From assembly GCA_018780645.1 (NCBI GenBank), contig JADMJJ010000011.1, forward strand, positions 186,001-250,000: a stretch of 64,000 nucleotides of DNA, read 5' to 3'. Position 1 is the stretch's first letter. Each line of letters starts with the position of its first letter. Below are positions 48,762-57,603 of the stretch, piece after piece. A program made the translations under genes and the position numbers. Below the pieces are notes generated by a model. That model saw nothing but the letters and a program-made list of their open reading frames with translations. It was not told the DNA's origin and did not search any database. This stretch comes from Burkholderiaceae bacterium. Lineage in GTDB: Bacteria > Pseudomonadota > Gammaproteobacteria > Burkholderiales > Burkholderiaceae_C.

Positions 48762-49967
48762 TCAGCCGGCAGCGACGGCCGGGCAGTTCAGTTGCATGCT
48801 GCGCCAGCAGCACCCAGCGGCCAGCGAGGCGGCCACGGTGGCGGCCCAGAACACGCTGGCATAGCCAAAGTGGCTGGCCAGCGCGGCGCCGCCCAGGCCG
48901 CCGATCACGCCCGACAGGCCGTAGCCAATAAGCGAGTACAGCGCCTGGCCGCGGCCGCGCAGGCGGCCGGGGAAGTAGCGCGAGATCAGCGCGATGCAGA
49001 CGGTGTGCTGGGCGGCAAAGGTGATCGCGTGCAGGCATTGCGCGGCCACCAGCACCCACAGCTCGGCACCGAAGGCCGCGGTGGCGGCAAAGCGCAGCGC
49101 CGAGGCCAGGGCCGCGGCGAGCAGCCAGCCGTGCAGCGAGACACGGTCCAGCCAGCGGCCCTGGAACGCGAACCAGATGATCTCGACCAGCACCGACACC
49201 GCCCACAGCCCGCCGACCACCGGCTTGCTGTAGTTCAGCGAGTCCAGATAGAGGCTGAAGAAGGCATAGAGGCTGGCGTGGGACAGCACGGTCAGCGTCA
49301 GGCCGGCAAAGAACCAGCGCACCTCGGGCTTTGCCAGCACCTGCATTACCGGCGGCGCCGGAGCATGGGCGTGGCGGGCCTCGTCGTGATGGGCGGGCAG
49401 GCGCCAGGCCATGATCAGCATCACGAGCAGGCTGCCCAACACCACCCAGGGGAAGTAACCCATGCCTACGCGCTCGAACAGCGCACCGAACACAAGCACC
49501 GAGGCCATGAAGCCGACGCTGCCCCAGACGCGCACGCGGCCATAGCGCTTGGCATCCATGCCGCCCTCGCGGGTCACCAGTTGCGAGGCCACCACCGTTT
49601 CGGTCAGCGGCACGATGGCGGCATTGAAGGTGAACATGGCGAGCACGGCCAGGCCCAGGGTCCAGACATTGAGCGGCAGCAGAAAGGCCAGAGCGCTGAC
49701 CAGCGTGGCCGCGCAGGAGAAGCGGATCAGCCTGACCCGGTCACCGCTGCGGTCGGCCAGCGTGCCCCACACATAGGGGGCGAACAGCCGCGTCCAGCTC
49801 GATAGCGAGGCCAGCATGCCCAGCGCGAACACCGACAGGCCCTGCTCCTTGTACCAGAGCGGAGCGAAGGGGCTGAACAGGCCGACATAGGCAAAGTAGG
49901 CGCAGGACAGGCTTGCGCAGGCGAACAGGGTTTGCCGGGACTGCTCGGCGCTGAGGCTGCTGGGCAT
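48762..49967 (-). CDS. MFS transporter, HcaT/PPP-like
   Basis: A 401-residue permease with twelve segments. It begins ACASLSCAYFAYVGLFSPFAPLWYKEQGLS, typical of the MFS_1-like (3-phenylpropionate/LacY-fold) group, and contains LADRSGDRVRLIRFS as motif A. It starts 9 bp before aroC ends on the same strand, so cotranscription with aroC is likely. The substrate is unknown. Confidence 0.85.
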   Translation of the reverse strand: MPSSLSAEQSRQTLFACASLSCAYFAYVGLFSPFAPLWYKEQGLSVFALGMLASLSSWTRLFAPYVWGTLADRSGDRVRLIRFSCAATLVSALAFLLPLNVWTLGLAVLAMFTFNAAIVPLTETVVASQLVTREGGMDAKRYGRVRVWGSVGFMASVLVFGALFERVGMGYFPWVVLGSLLVMLIMAWRLPAHHDEARHAHAPAPPVMQVLAKPEVRWFFAGLTLTVLSHASLYAFFSLYLDSLNYSKPVVGGLWAVSVLVEIIWFAFQGRWLDRVSLHGWLLAAALASALRFAATAAFGAELWVLVAAQCLHAITFAAQHTVCIALISRYFPGRLRGRGQALYSLIGYGLSGVIGGLGGAALASHFGYASVFWAATVAASLAAGCCWRSMQLNCPAVAAG

Positions 49968-49976
49968 CCGCCGAGA

Positions 49977-51074
49977 TCAGTTGTGCGCAGCGATCGCCGG
50001 CACCGGCAGGCTCACGTCACCGCATTGCGCGCGGTGGCGCAGCGCATGGTCCATCAGCACCAGGGCCAGCATGGCCTCGGCGATCGGGGTGGCGCGTATG
50101 CCCACGCAGGGGTCGTGGCGGCCGAAGGTCTCGACCGTGGTCGGCTCCAGCTCGCGGTTGATCGAGGCCCGCGGCGTGCGTATCGAGCTGGTTGGCTTGA
50201 TGGCGATGTCGACACTGAGGTCTTGCCCGGTGGATATGCCGCCTAGCACGCCGCCGGAGTGGTTGCTGCGAAAGCCCTGCGGCGTCAGCTCGTCGCCATG
50301 CTCGCTGCCGCGCTGGGCGACGCAGGCGAAGCCGGCACCGATCTCCACGCCCTTGACGGCATTGATGCCCATCATGGCGTAGGCGATGTCCGAGTCGAGC
50401 TTGTCGAACAGCGGCGCGCCCAGGCCCACGGGCACGCCGGTGGCCTCCAGGTGGATGCGCGCGCCGACGGAATCGCCGCTCTTGCGCAGCGCGTCCATAT
50501 AGGCCTCCATCTCGGCGATGGTGCTGAGGTTGGCGGCGAAGAAGGGGTTGCGCGAGGTGTGCTCCCAGCCCTCGAACGGCACCTTCAGCTCACCGAGCTG
50601 TGTCATGCAGGCGCGGAACTGGGTGCCGTATTTCTCGAACAGCCACTTGCGCGCGATCGCACCGGCGCCGACCATGGGCGCGGTCAACCGTGCCGACGAG
50701 CGGCCGCCACCGCGCGGGTCGCGCAGGCCGTATTTGCGCCAGTAGGTGTAGTCGGCATGGCCGGGGCGGAAGGTGTCGAGGATGTTGCCGTAGTCCTTGC
50801 TGCGCTGATCGGTGTTGGGTATCAGCAGACAGATCGGCGTGCCGGTGGTCTTGCCTTCGTAGACGCCGGACAGAATCTGCACCTGATCGGGCTCGTTGCG
50901 CTGCGTCACATGGCGCGAGGTGCCGGGGCGGCGGCGGTCCAGCTCGGGCTGGATGTCGGCCTCGCTGAGCGCCATGCCGGGCGGGCAGCCATCGATCACG
51001 CAGCCTATGGCCGGGCCATGGCTTTCGCCGAAGTTGGTGACGCAAAACAGTTCGCCGAAAGTACTGCCGGACAT
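49977..51074 (-). CDS. aroC: Chorismate synthase
   Basis: Last step of the shikimate pathway, 5-enolpyruvylshikimate-3-phosphate to chorismate, needing reduced FMN. The 365-residue protein has all signatures: [52 protein letters not shown] and the C-terminal [20 protein letters not shown] 51074 gives the standard start; the frame is open to 51125. Confidence 0.97.
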   Translation of the reverse strand: MSGSTFGELFCVTNFGESHGPAIGCVIDGCPPGMALSEADIQPELDRRRPGTSRHVTQRNEPDQVQILSGVYEGKTTGTPICLLIPNTDQRSKDYGNILDTFRPGHADYTYWRKYGLRDPRGGGRSSARLTAPMVGAGAIARKWLFEKYGTQFRACMTQLGELKVPFEGWEHTSRNPFFAANLSTIAEMEAYMDALRKSGDSVGARIHLEATGVPVGLGAPLFDKLDSDIAYAMMGINAVKGVEIGAGFACVAQRGSEHGDELTPQGFRSNHSGGVLGGISTGQDLSVDIAIKPTSSIRTPRASINRELEPTTVETFGRHDPCVGIRATPIAEAMLALVLMDHALRHRAQCGDVSLPVPAIAAHN

Positions 51075-51167
51075 GGGGATTCCTGGGTGAGCGGAGTCCG
51101 ATTCTAGAGCTCTGCGACGGGGCACAGCCGTGACGATGGGCGATACAGCGCTCCTTCAGACGCTCAG

Positions 51168-51207
51168 CGAATCTTTTTTCAAACTGCCGAATCCTTTTTG
51201 AAGCCCG
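51168..51207 (+). repeat. Direct repeat with 20-bp period in front of the ECF operon
   Basis: CGAATCTTTTTTC at 51168 and CGAATCCTTTTTG at 51188, exactly 20 bp apart, in the 180-bp gap between aroC and the small membrane protein gene. Possibly part of an ECF-type promoter or a direct-repeat operator. Confidence 0.4.
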
Positions 51208-51254
51208 GCGCCTCTAGGTCATGGTCAGCCACTTCAAATCAGGACCCGGACATC

Positions 51255-51464
51255 ATGTTTTTCATCAAACGCAATCTGCCCCGTTGGGAACGCGCTCTGC
51301 GCATCGTCATGGGTGTCGCTGTCGGCACAGCCGTCTTCAGTGGTTTCACCTCGGGTATCGTCACCTGGCTGGCCATCGGCACCGCGGCCACCCTGGTGCT
51401 GACCGCCTTTGTCGGCTTCTGCCCGGCCTGCGCCATGGTCGGGCGCCGCTATCTGGAGAGTTGA
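51255..51464 (+). CDS. Small DUF2892 (YgaP-type) membrane protein
   Basis: A 69-residue protein with a basic start (MFFIKRNLPRWERALRIVMG), two membrane segments and the ending FVGFCPACAMVGRRYLES. This is the two-helix YgaP transmembrane module without its rhodanese domain. It ends 3 bp before the ECF sigma gene and is probably cotranscribed. It could act on the sigma factor or in sulfur metabolism; neither is shown. Confidence 0.82.
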   Translation: MFFIKRNLPRWERALRIVMGVAVGTAVFSGFTSGIVTWLAIGTAATLVLTAFVGFCPACAMVGRRYLES

Positions 51465-51467
51465 ACC

Positions 51468-52061
51468 ATGATCCGTGCCGAAGCGCATCTGATAGAAGCC
51501 GCATCCCGGGGCGACTCGGGCGCCGTGGCCAACCTGCTGGTCGTGTGCCAGCCCGATCTGAAACGCTTCGCCCGGCGCACCTGCTCGACCACCGAAGACG
51601 CCGAAGACGCGGTGCAGATCGCGCTGTGGCAGCTCTACCGCAAGATCGGCGCCCTGCGCACCGTGGCCACCTTCGCCACCTGGATGTTTCGCATCGTCGA
51701 GCGCGAGTGCTACCGGCTCTACCGCGGCCGCAGCAAGGCGGAAGACCTTGAGGAGTTGGCGCCGCCAGACATGCCCTGCGCGCCGGCCGTGCCCACCGAT
51801 CTGCGCCTGGACCTGGTGCGTGCGATGGAGCGGCTCAGCCCGCCCTATCGAGAGGTGCTGCTGCTACGTGATGTGCATGAGCTGACGGCGCCCGAGGTGG
51901 CCGCCCAGCTGGGGCTCAGCCTGGAGGCGGTGAAGAGCCGCCTGCACCGGGCGCGAGGCCAGGTGCGCGAGCATTTGCTGGCCAGCGGCTATTGGCTGAA
52001 GGACGGCGCTCTTGAGCCCCGCGCCCTCGACGCCGATGGCCACCATCAAAAGGCCATATAG
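51468..52061 (+). CDS. ECF-type sigma factor
   Basis: A 197-residue sigma-70 family protein. Region 2 is about 15-85 (DAEDAVQIALWQLYRKI, TFATWMFRIVERECYRLYR) and region 4 about 115-165 (LSPPYREVLLLRDVHELTAPEVAAQLGLSLEAVKSRLHRAR). No anti-sigma gene is adjacent. The upstream two-helix membrane protein is the only cotranscribed partner. The 3' end overlaps the convergent YitT gene by 16 bp. Confidence 0.9.
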   Translation: MIRAEAHLIEAASRGDSGAVANLLVVCQPDLKRFARRTCSTTEDAEDAVQIALWQLYRKIGALRTVATFATWMFRIVERECYRLYRGRSKAEDLEELAPPDMPCAPAVPTDLRLDLVRAMERLSPPYREVLLLRDVHELTAPEVAAQLGLSLEAVKSRLHRARGQVREHLLASGYWLKDGALEPRALDADGHHQKAI

Positions 52062-52663
52062 CGCCCGGGCCGGTGGTTCACCGCCAGCGAGAAGTTCATT
52101 GCCGCCGCGGCCAGCACTGACAGGGCCAGCCCCTGGGCATCGATCCAGGGCCAGGCGGCCAGCAGGATCATGGCGTCGATGGCCATCTGCACGATGCCCG
52201 CGCGCCAGCCAAAGCGCTCCTGCAGCCACAGCACCAGCACGTTCAGGCCGCCCAGGCTGGCGCGGTGGCGGAACAGCATGATGAAGCCCGCGCCGACCAG
52301 CAGGCCGCCGGCGATGGCCGCGAACAAGGGATGCACCGACCGAAGGTCGATCCAGTGCGGCAGCAGCTCGCTGAGCAGCGACAGCAGGCTCACCGCGGCC
52401 AGCGTCTTCAAGGTGAAGCGCTTGCCCATGCGCCGCCAGGCCAGCCAGTAGAACGGCAGATTGACGACGAACAACAGCGCGCCGAAAGACAGATCGGTCG
52501 CGTAATGGGCCAGAAAGGCCAGGCCCACGGTGCCGCCGGTGACCAGGCCCGCCTGGCGCAGCAGCAGCAGCCCGATGGCGACGAACAGTGTGCCGGTGAG
52601 CAGCGCCTGGGCATCGTCAAACAACGTGTGGCGTGGCGGCATGGCCGGGGTGGCAACGTTCAT
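52046..52663 (-). CDS. YitT-family membrane protein
   Basis: A 205-residue protein with about five membrane segments and the YitT/DUF161 pattern: GLVTGGTVGLAFLAHYAT, NLPFYWLAWRRMGKRFTLKT and GGLLVGAGFIMLFRHRASLGGLNVL. Function unknown. The start overlaps the stop of the DUF2788 gene by ATGA. Confidence 0.85.
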   Translation of the reverse strand: MNVATPAMPPRHTLFDDAQALLTGTLFVAIGLLLLRQAGLVTGGTVGLAFLAHYATDLSFGALLFVVNLPFYWLAWRRMGKRFTLKTLAAVSLLSLLSELLPHWIDLRSVHPLFAAIAGGLLVGAGFIMLFRHRASLGGLNVLVLWLQERFGWRAGIVQMAIDAMILLAAWPWIDAQGLALSVLAAAAMNFSLAVNHRPGRYMAF

Positions 52664-52878
52664 TCCACGATACCGGCCATGAAGAACTTGATCAGGCCCT
52701 TGGCGGCAAAGCCGATCAGCCCGACACCGAGGCCCAGGAACAGCACAAAGGTGCCGAAGCGTCCCGCCTTCGATTCACGGGCCAGCTGGAAGATGATGAA
52801 CACCATATAGAGCATGAAGGCGCCAACGCCGAAGCTCAGGCCGAACCAGGAGATCTGCTCCTCCGTGTAGCCGAACAT
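52660..52878 (-). CDS. DUF2788 small membrane protein
   Basis: A 72-residue protein with two membrane segments around the conserved cytoplasmic stretch ARESKAGRFGTFVLFLGLG. It is linked by overlapping codons to both neighbours: a TGATG overlap with the DUF2189 gene upstream and ATGA with yitT downstream. Function unknown. Confidence 0.8.
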   Translation of the reverse strand: MFGYTEEQISWFGLSFGVGAFMLYMVFIIFQLARESKAGRFGTFVLFLGLGVGLIGFAAKGLIKFFMAGIVE

Positions 52879-53675
52879 CAGGGCCGCTCCCGCAAGCCGG
52901 ACGTATCAACCAGGTCCCGGTAGGCGTGCCAGCTGGCGTGGGCGAGCCAGGGGGCGACGACCACCAGGCCCAGCAGCACACTCACAATCCCCAGGCCCGT
53001 CAGCGCCAACAGCAGGGCCGCCCACAGCGCCATCGGCAGCGGGTGCTCCATGACCACGCGCCAACTGGTGAACACTGCGCCGAGCACGCCGATCTGGCGA
53101 TCCAACAGCAAGGGAATGGCGACCACGCTGGAGGCGAACACCGGCGCGGCCAGCACCGCGCCCAGGCCCAGCCAAAGTTCGAACAGATGGCCCTGCTCGG
53201 CCAACACCACATGGCGCAGAAAGTCGGTAGGCGTATTGACCAGACCCGGCGCCAGGCCGGTGATCAGCGAGGCCGAGGTCATGACCCAGCCGGTGCCGGC
53301 AAAGGCCAGCAACAGGCCGAACACGATCAGCCGGCCATCGTACGGCTTCCAGGCTGCCATGGCGGTGTGCAACGACGCCTTCTCGCCCCGCTCCAGCGCG
53401 CGGCTGACGGCGTAGAGGCCGGTGGCCAGGATAGGAGCGACCAGCAGAAAGCCCGAGAAGGCGCCGGCCAGCAACCAGAACTTGTGCCGCGCCAGCCAGA
53501 ACAGCAGCGCGCCGAACAGGGCCAGCGCCAGGCCATGAAGCAGGCCTGGCAAGGGGCAGCGCATCAGATCGGTCCAGCCGCGGGCCAGCCAACCCAGGGG
53601 GCGAAGGGCCGGGATGCGGCGCACGCCGAAGCTGCGCGACTCCTGCAGGGCTTTTTGAGCGAGACGATGGGTCAT
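52878..53675 (-). CDS. DUF2189 integral membrane protein
   Basis: A 265-residue protein with about six membrane segments. It begins RRIPALRPLGWLARGWTDLMRCPLPGLLHG and has the block GFLLVAPILATGLYAVSRALERGE, both typical of DUF2189. First gene of a three-gene membrane-protein operon with DUF2788 and yitT. Function unknown. Confidence 0.82.
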   Translation of the reverse strand: MTHRLAQKALQESRSFGVRRIPALRPLGWLARGWTDLMRCPLPGLLHGLALALFGALLFWLARHKFWLLAGAFSGFLLVAPILATGLYAVSRALERGEKASLHTAMAAWKPYDGRLIVFGLLLAFAGTGWVMTSASLITGLAPGLVNTPTDFLRHVVLAEQGHLFELWLGLGAVLAAPVFASSVVAIPLLLDRQIGVLGAVFTSWRVVMEHPLPMALWAALLLALTGLGIVSVLLGLVVVAPWLAHASWHAYRDLVDTSGLRERP

Positions 53676-53795
53676 TGGGGGGCTATGCTGACATCAGGAA
53701 GGAAAATTTGGCTTGACGCAAGACAAGCCCTGGCGATGGTGCCATGGTGATACTTGACCAAAGCCAGGGACTGTGTCTTCAACCAGGAGATTGCC

Positions 53796-54569
53796 ATGCG
53801 CCACCCGCTCGTCAGCTGTGCGGTCCTTGCCTGTCTCGCACCCGGTGCGCACGCCGTCGAGAAAGTCGTGCTGTTCGGCGACGACGACTATGCGCCCTAT
53901 GCCTTCGTCGAGAACGGCGAGTTCAGGGGCATGTATGTCGAATTGCTGGGCAAGGCGGCCGAACTGCTGAAGCCCGCCTATGACGTGGAGCTGCGGCCCC
54001 GGCCCTGGAAGCGCGGGCTGGCCGATCTGGAGAGCGGTGCCTCGCTGGGGCTGTTCCCGCCTGGCCTGAAACGCGAACGGACCTATATCGCGCCCTACTC
54101 GGTGGTCCTCTACCGCGAGACCGTGGTGCTGTTCTGCAATCCCGAGTTCATGTCCAAATCGCGCAGGCAGTTCCCGGACGACTTCACCGGCGTGACCGTG
54201 GGCGTCAACGCCGGATTCCTGCTCTCGGCCCGGCTGATCGATGCCGCCAAAGCCGGAAAGATCGTCTTGTCGGAGGCCAAGGGCAACGAGCCCAACCTGA
54301 AGAAACTCGCCGCCAAACGCATCGACTGCTATGCCAGCGACCGCGGCGCGGCCCTCTACACGGCCAAGAAATTGGGGGCAGACCCTGATTTCAAGGGCAC
54401 CAAGCTGGTCGAGGCGGTAGAGCTGTCCGGCGAGGACACGTTCATCGGCTACAGCATCAAGCACAACCCGCCGTACAAGGCCGACTTCATTGCCAAGATG
54501 AATGCTGCGCTGGAGACGATCAAGCGCAACGGCACGGCGGCCAAAATCGAAAACAGCTACCTGAGGTAG
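53796..54569 (+). CDS. Periplasmic solute-binding protein, family 3
   Basis: A 257-residue protein with a signal peptide ending near GAHA and an SBP_bac_3 fold: DDDYAPYAFVENGEFRGMYVELLGKAA, then PRPWKRGLADLESGASLGLFP. AGGAG precedes ATG 53796. No permease or ATPase gene is adjacent. It may be an orphan binder that feeds another transporter or a sensor. Confidence 0.85.
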   Translation: MRHPLVSCAVLACLAPGAHAVEKVVLFGDDDYAPYAFVENGEFRGMYVELLGKAAELLKPAYDVELRPRPWKRGLADLESGASLGLFPPGLKRERTYIAPYSVVLYRETVVLFCNPEFMSKSRRQFPDDFTGVTVGVNAGFLLSARLIDAAKAGKIVLSEAKGNEPNLKKLAAKRIDCYASDRGAALYTAKKLGADPDFKGTKLVEAVELSGEDTFIGYSIKHNPPYKADFIAKMNAALETIKRNGTAAKIENSYLR

Positions 54570-54581
54570 CTGTCTGGGTTC

Positions 54582-55049
54582 TCAGGTTTTGCCGTCCTCG
54601 GCCGGCGCCTCTTGCTCGACCGGCCAGTCGCGGATATAGGCCTTGAGCATGCGGTTCTCGAAGTCCTGGCTGTCCACCACCGCCTTGGCCACGTCGTAGA
54701 ACGAGATCACGCCCATCAGGGTACGGCCGTTGAGCGCGGGCATATAGCGGGCGTGGCGGCCCAGCATCATGCGGCGCACCTCGTCGATCTCGGTCTCGGG
54801 CGTGCAGGTCAGCGGATGGTCATCCATCACCGTGCGCACAAGCAGGGTGCCGACGGTGCCTCCATTCTTGACCACCGCCGCGATCACCTCGCGGAAGGTC
54901 AACATGCCCACCAGGTCGCCATGCTCCATCACCACCAGCGAACCGATATCGCTTTCGGCCATGGTCGTGACCGCCCGGGCCAGGGTTTCATCGGGTGACA
55001 CGGTGAACAGCGTGCCGCCTTTGACGCGCAAGATATCAACGACTTTCAT
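54582..55049 (-). CDS. CBS-domain pair protein
   Basis: A 155-residue protein made of two CBS motifs (about 8-65 and 75-132), with DIGSLVVMEHGDLVGMLTFREV and ARYMPALNGRTLMGVISFYDV. These bind adenosyl nucleotides and act as energy sensors. The C-terminal tail is acidic. It is divergent from the sulfhydrylase gene across 92 bp. Confidence 0.88.
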   Translation of the reverse strand: MKVVDILRVKGGTLFTVSPDETLARAVTTMAESDIGSLVVMEHGDLVGMLTFREVIAAVVKNGGTVGTLLVRTVMDDHPLTCTPETEIDEVRRMMLGRHARYMPALNGRTLMGVISFYDVAKAVVDSQDFENRMLKAYIRDWPVEQEAPAEDGKT

Positions 55050-55141
55050 GGGGGTCTCCTCGCCCTGGATGGCTCAACATGGCTGCGAATCTTGTGGCCA
55101 ACATAGCACACAATCGAGGCCATCAACACCTCGGAGACACC

Positions 55142-56452
55142 ATGTCTGGTTACGCCGATCCCGGCTTTGACACACTGGCCCTGCATGCGGGCACCGCCCC
55201 CGATGCGGCCACCGGCGCGCGCGCCGTGCCCCTGCATTTGACGACCTCGTTCGTGTTCGAAAACAGCGAACACGCCGCCGCGCTGTTCAACATGGAGCGG
55301 CCCGGCCATGTCTACAGCCGCATCTCCAACCCGACCACGGCCGTGTTCGAGGAGCGCGTGGCCGCCCTCGAAGGTGGCGCCGGCTCAGTAGCCACCGCCA
55401 GCGGCCAGGCCGCCCTGCACCTGGCGATAGCCACGCTGTGCGGCGCGGGCTCGCACATCGTGTCGAGCAGCGCGCTGTACGGAGGTTCGCACAATCTGCT
55501 GCACTACACCTTGTCGCGTTTCGGCATCGCCACGACCTTCGTCAAGCCGGGCGATCTGGAGGCCTGGCGCGCGGCGATACGCCCCAACACCAAGCTGCTG
55601 TTCGGCGAGACCCTGGGCAACCCGGGACTGGACGTGCTGGACATCCCGAACATTTCGCAGATCGCCCACGAAGCCGGCCTGCCGCTGCTGGTGGACTCGA
55701 CCCTGACCACGCCCTATCTGATCAAACCCTTCGAGCACGGCGCCGATCTGGTCTATCACTCGGCGACCAAGTTCCTGTCCGGCCACGGCACGGTGGTCGG
55801 AGGCGTGCTGGTCGACAGCGGCCTGTTCGACTGGGACGCGGCCCATGCCAAGCACGGCCTGTTCCCCGAGCTGTGCGAACCCTATGCCGGCTTCCACGGC
55901 ATGACCTTCACCGAAGAGAGCACGGTGGGTGCCTTCCTGCTGCGCGCCCGCCGCGAGGGCCTGCGCGACTTCGGCGCCTGCATGAGCCCGCACACCGCCT
56001 GGCTGATTTTGCAGGGCATTGAGACGCTGTCGCTGCGCATGGAACGCCATGTGGCCAATGCACGCAAGGTGGCCCAGTTCCTGGCCGCGCACCCGCTGGT
56101 CGAGAGTGTCGGCTATCCCGATCTCGAATCGCACCCCAGCCATGCCTTGGCCAAGCAGCTGCTGCCGCGCGGCGCCGGCTCGGTGTTCAGCTTCAATCTG
56201 AAGGGCAGCCGGAGCCAGGGCAAGGCCTTCATCGAGGCACTGAAGATCTTCTCGCACCTGGCCAATGTCGGCGACTGCCGCTCGCTGGTCATACACCCGG
56301 CCAGCACCACGCATTTCCGCATGGACGATGCGGCGCTGGCCCAGGCCGGCATCACCGCCGGCACGATTCGGCTGTCTATCGGCCTGGAAGATGCCGACGA
56401 TCTGCTGGACGATCTGAAGCGCGCACTGAAGACCGCGGAGAAGGCGCAATGA
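55142..56452 (+). CDS. metY: O-acetylhomoserine (or O-succinylhomoserine) sulfhydrylase
   Basis: PLP enzyme of methionine biosynthesis joining an O-acylhomoserine with sulfide to give homocysteine. The 436 residues carry the Cys/Met-metabolism PLP fold: YSRISNPTTAVFEERVAALEGG, PLP lysine in VYHSATKFLSGHGTVVGG, and the C-terminal SLVIHPASTTHFRM. The length and LFGETLGNPGLDVLDI favour MetY over MetZ. ATG 55142 is chosen, although the frame opens at 55079. The stop overlaps the hydrolase gene by ATGA. Confidence 0.9.
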   Translation: MSGYADPGFDTLALHAGTAPDAATGARAVPLHLTTSFVFENSEHAAALFNMERPGHVYSRISNPTTAVFEERVAALEGGAGSVATASGQAALHLAIATLCGAGSHIVSSSALYGGSHNLLHYTLSRFGIATTFVKPGDLEAWRAAIRPNTKLLFGETLGNPGLDVLDIPNISQIAHEAGLPLLVDSTLTTPYLIKPFEHGADLVYHSATKFLSGHGTVVGGVLVDSGLFDWDAAHAKHGLFPELCEPYAGFHGMTFTEESTVGAFLLRARREGLRDFGACMSPHTAWLILQGIETLSLRMERHVANARKVAQFLAAHPLVESVGYPDLESHPSHALAKQLLPRGAGSVFSFNLKGSRSQGKAFIEALKIFSHLANVGDCRSLVIHPASTTHFRMDDAALAQAGITAGTIRLSIGLEDADDLLDDLKRALKTAEKAQ

Positions 56453-57252
56453 AGCTGATCGTCAACAACGTCGAGGCCTATGCCTACACCGGCGGCAAGC
56501 CCTTTGACCCCGCCCTGCCCTGCGTCGTCTTCATCCACGGTGCCATCCATGACCACAGCGACTGGACCCTGCTGGCGCGCTGGTTCGCGCACCATGGCCA
56601 CAGCGTGCTTGCGGTCGATCTGCCGGGCCATGGACGCAGTGTGGGCCAGCCCTTGGCCGACATGCCGGCACTGGCCCGCTGGGTGCTGGCCCTGCTGGAC
56701 GCGGCCGGCGTCGAGCGTGCCGCGCTGGTCGGCCACAGCATGGGTTCGCTGATCGCGCTGGCCGCGGCCGGCCAGGCACCGCAGCGTGTCAGCCATTTGG
56801 TGATGCTGGGAACGGCCTATCCGATGAAGGTCTCGGACGCGCTGCTGGCCTCCGCCCGAGAGCGGCCGCTGCAGGCCATCGATATGGTCAACAGCTTCTC
56901 GCACTCGACCTGGGCGCCCAAGCCCTCCTATCCCGGTCCGGGCACCTGGCTGCATGGCGCCGAGCGGGCGCTGATGCGGCGCACCCAGGCGGGGCAAACG
57001 GGCCTCAATCTGTTCGAGCATGACTTCCAGCTGTGCAACAGCTACGACCAGGGTCTCAATGATGCTGCCAGGCTCACATGCCCCAGCACGTTGATACTGG
57101 GCGCCCGCGACCAGATGACCTCGCCGAAACAGACAAAGGAGCTGGCCGCCGCGTTGAAGGCCAAGGTGCTGACGGTCGACGCTGGGCATTCACTGATGAC
57201 GGAGGCGCCTGAACAGGTGTTGAATGCGATGAGGCAGGCGCTGGGCGCCTGA
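56449..57252 (+). CDS. Alpha/beta hydrolase
   Basis: A 267-residue alpha/beta-hydrolase. The oxyanion region is VVFIHGAIHDHSDW, the nucleophile elbow GHSMGS (serine about 99), and the histidine is in LTVDAGHSLMTEAPE. The substrate is unknown. It is translationally coupled to metY and followed closely by the Mpo1-like gene, so a shared operon is likely. It does not have the size of a homoserine acetyltransferase. Confidence 0.87.
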   Translation: MKLIVNNVEAYAYTGGKPFDPALPCVVFIHGAIHDHSDWTLLARWFAHHGHSVLAVDLPGHGRSVGQPLADMPALARWVLALLDAAGVERAALVGHSMGSLIALAAAGQAPQRVSHLVMLGTAYPMKVSDALLASARERPLQAIDMVNSFSHSTWAPKPSYPGPGTWLHGAERALMRRTQAGQTGLNLFEHDFQLCNSYDQGLNDAARLTCPSTLILGARDQMTSPKQTKELAAALKAKVLTVDAGHSLMTEAPEQVLNAMRQALGA

Positions 57253-57267
57253 ACCAGGAGCATGGCG

Positions 57268-57594
57268 ATGGACAGCAGCAGCACGAGAGACCCCAAGGCC
57301 ATGCGGAGCTTTGCGGAGTTCTACCCCTTCTACCTGAGCGAACACCGCAACCCGACCTGCCGGCGCCTGCACTTCCTGGGCAGCACCCTGGTGTTGGTCT
57401 GCCTGGCGATGCTGCTGACCACCGGCCAACTGCGCTTCGTGCTGTATGCGCTGCTGTGCGGCTACGGCTTTGCATGGATAGGCCATTTCGGCTTCGAGAA
57501 GAACAAGCCGGCCTCGTTCAAGCGCCCGCTGTACAGCTTTATGGGCGACTGGGCGATGTACAAGGACATCTGGACCCGGAAGGTGCCGTTCTAG
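57268..57594 (+). CDS. Mpo1-like (DUF962) membrane protein
   Basis: A 108-residue protein with DUF962 hallmarks. The start SFAEFYPFYLSEHRNPTCRRLHFLGS holds the conserved histidines. Two membrane segments follow, then WIGHFGFEKNKPASFKRPLYSFMGDW. The yeast relative Mpo1 is a dioxygenase acting on 2-hydroxy fatty acids with Fe. ATG 57268 fits the AGGAG better than ATG 57262. Confidence 0.85.
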   Translation: MDSSSTRDPKAMRSFAEFYPFYLSEHRNPTCRRLHFLGSTLVLVCLAMLLTTGQLRFVLYALLCGYGFAWIGHFGFEKNKPASFKRPLYSFMGDWAMYKDIWTRKVPF

Positions 57595-57603
57595 CCGCCG
57601 TAT

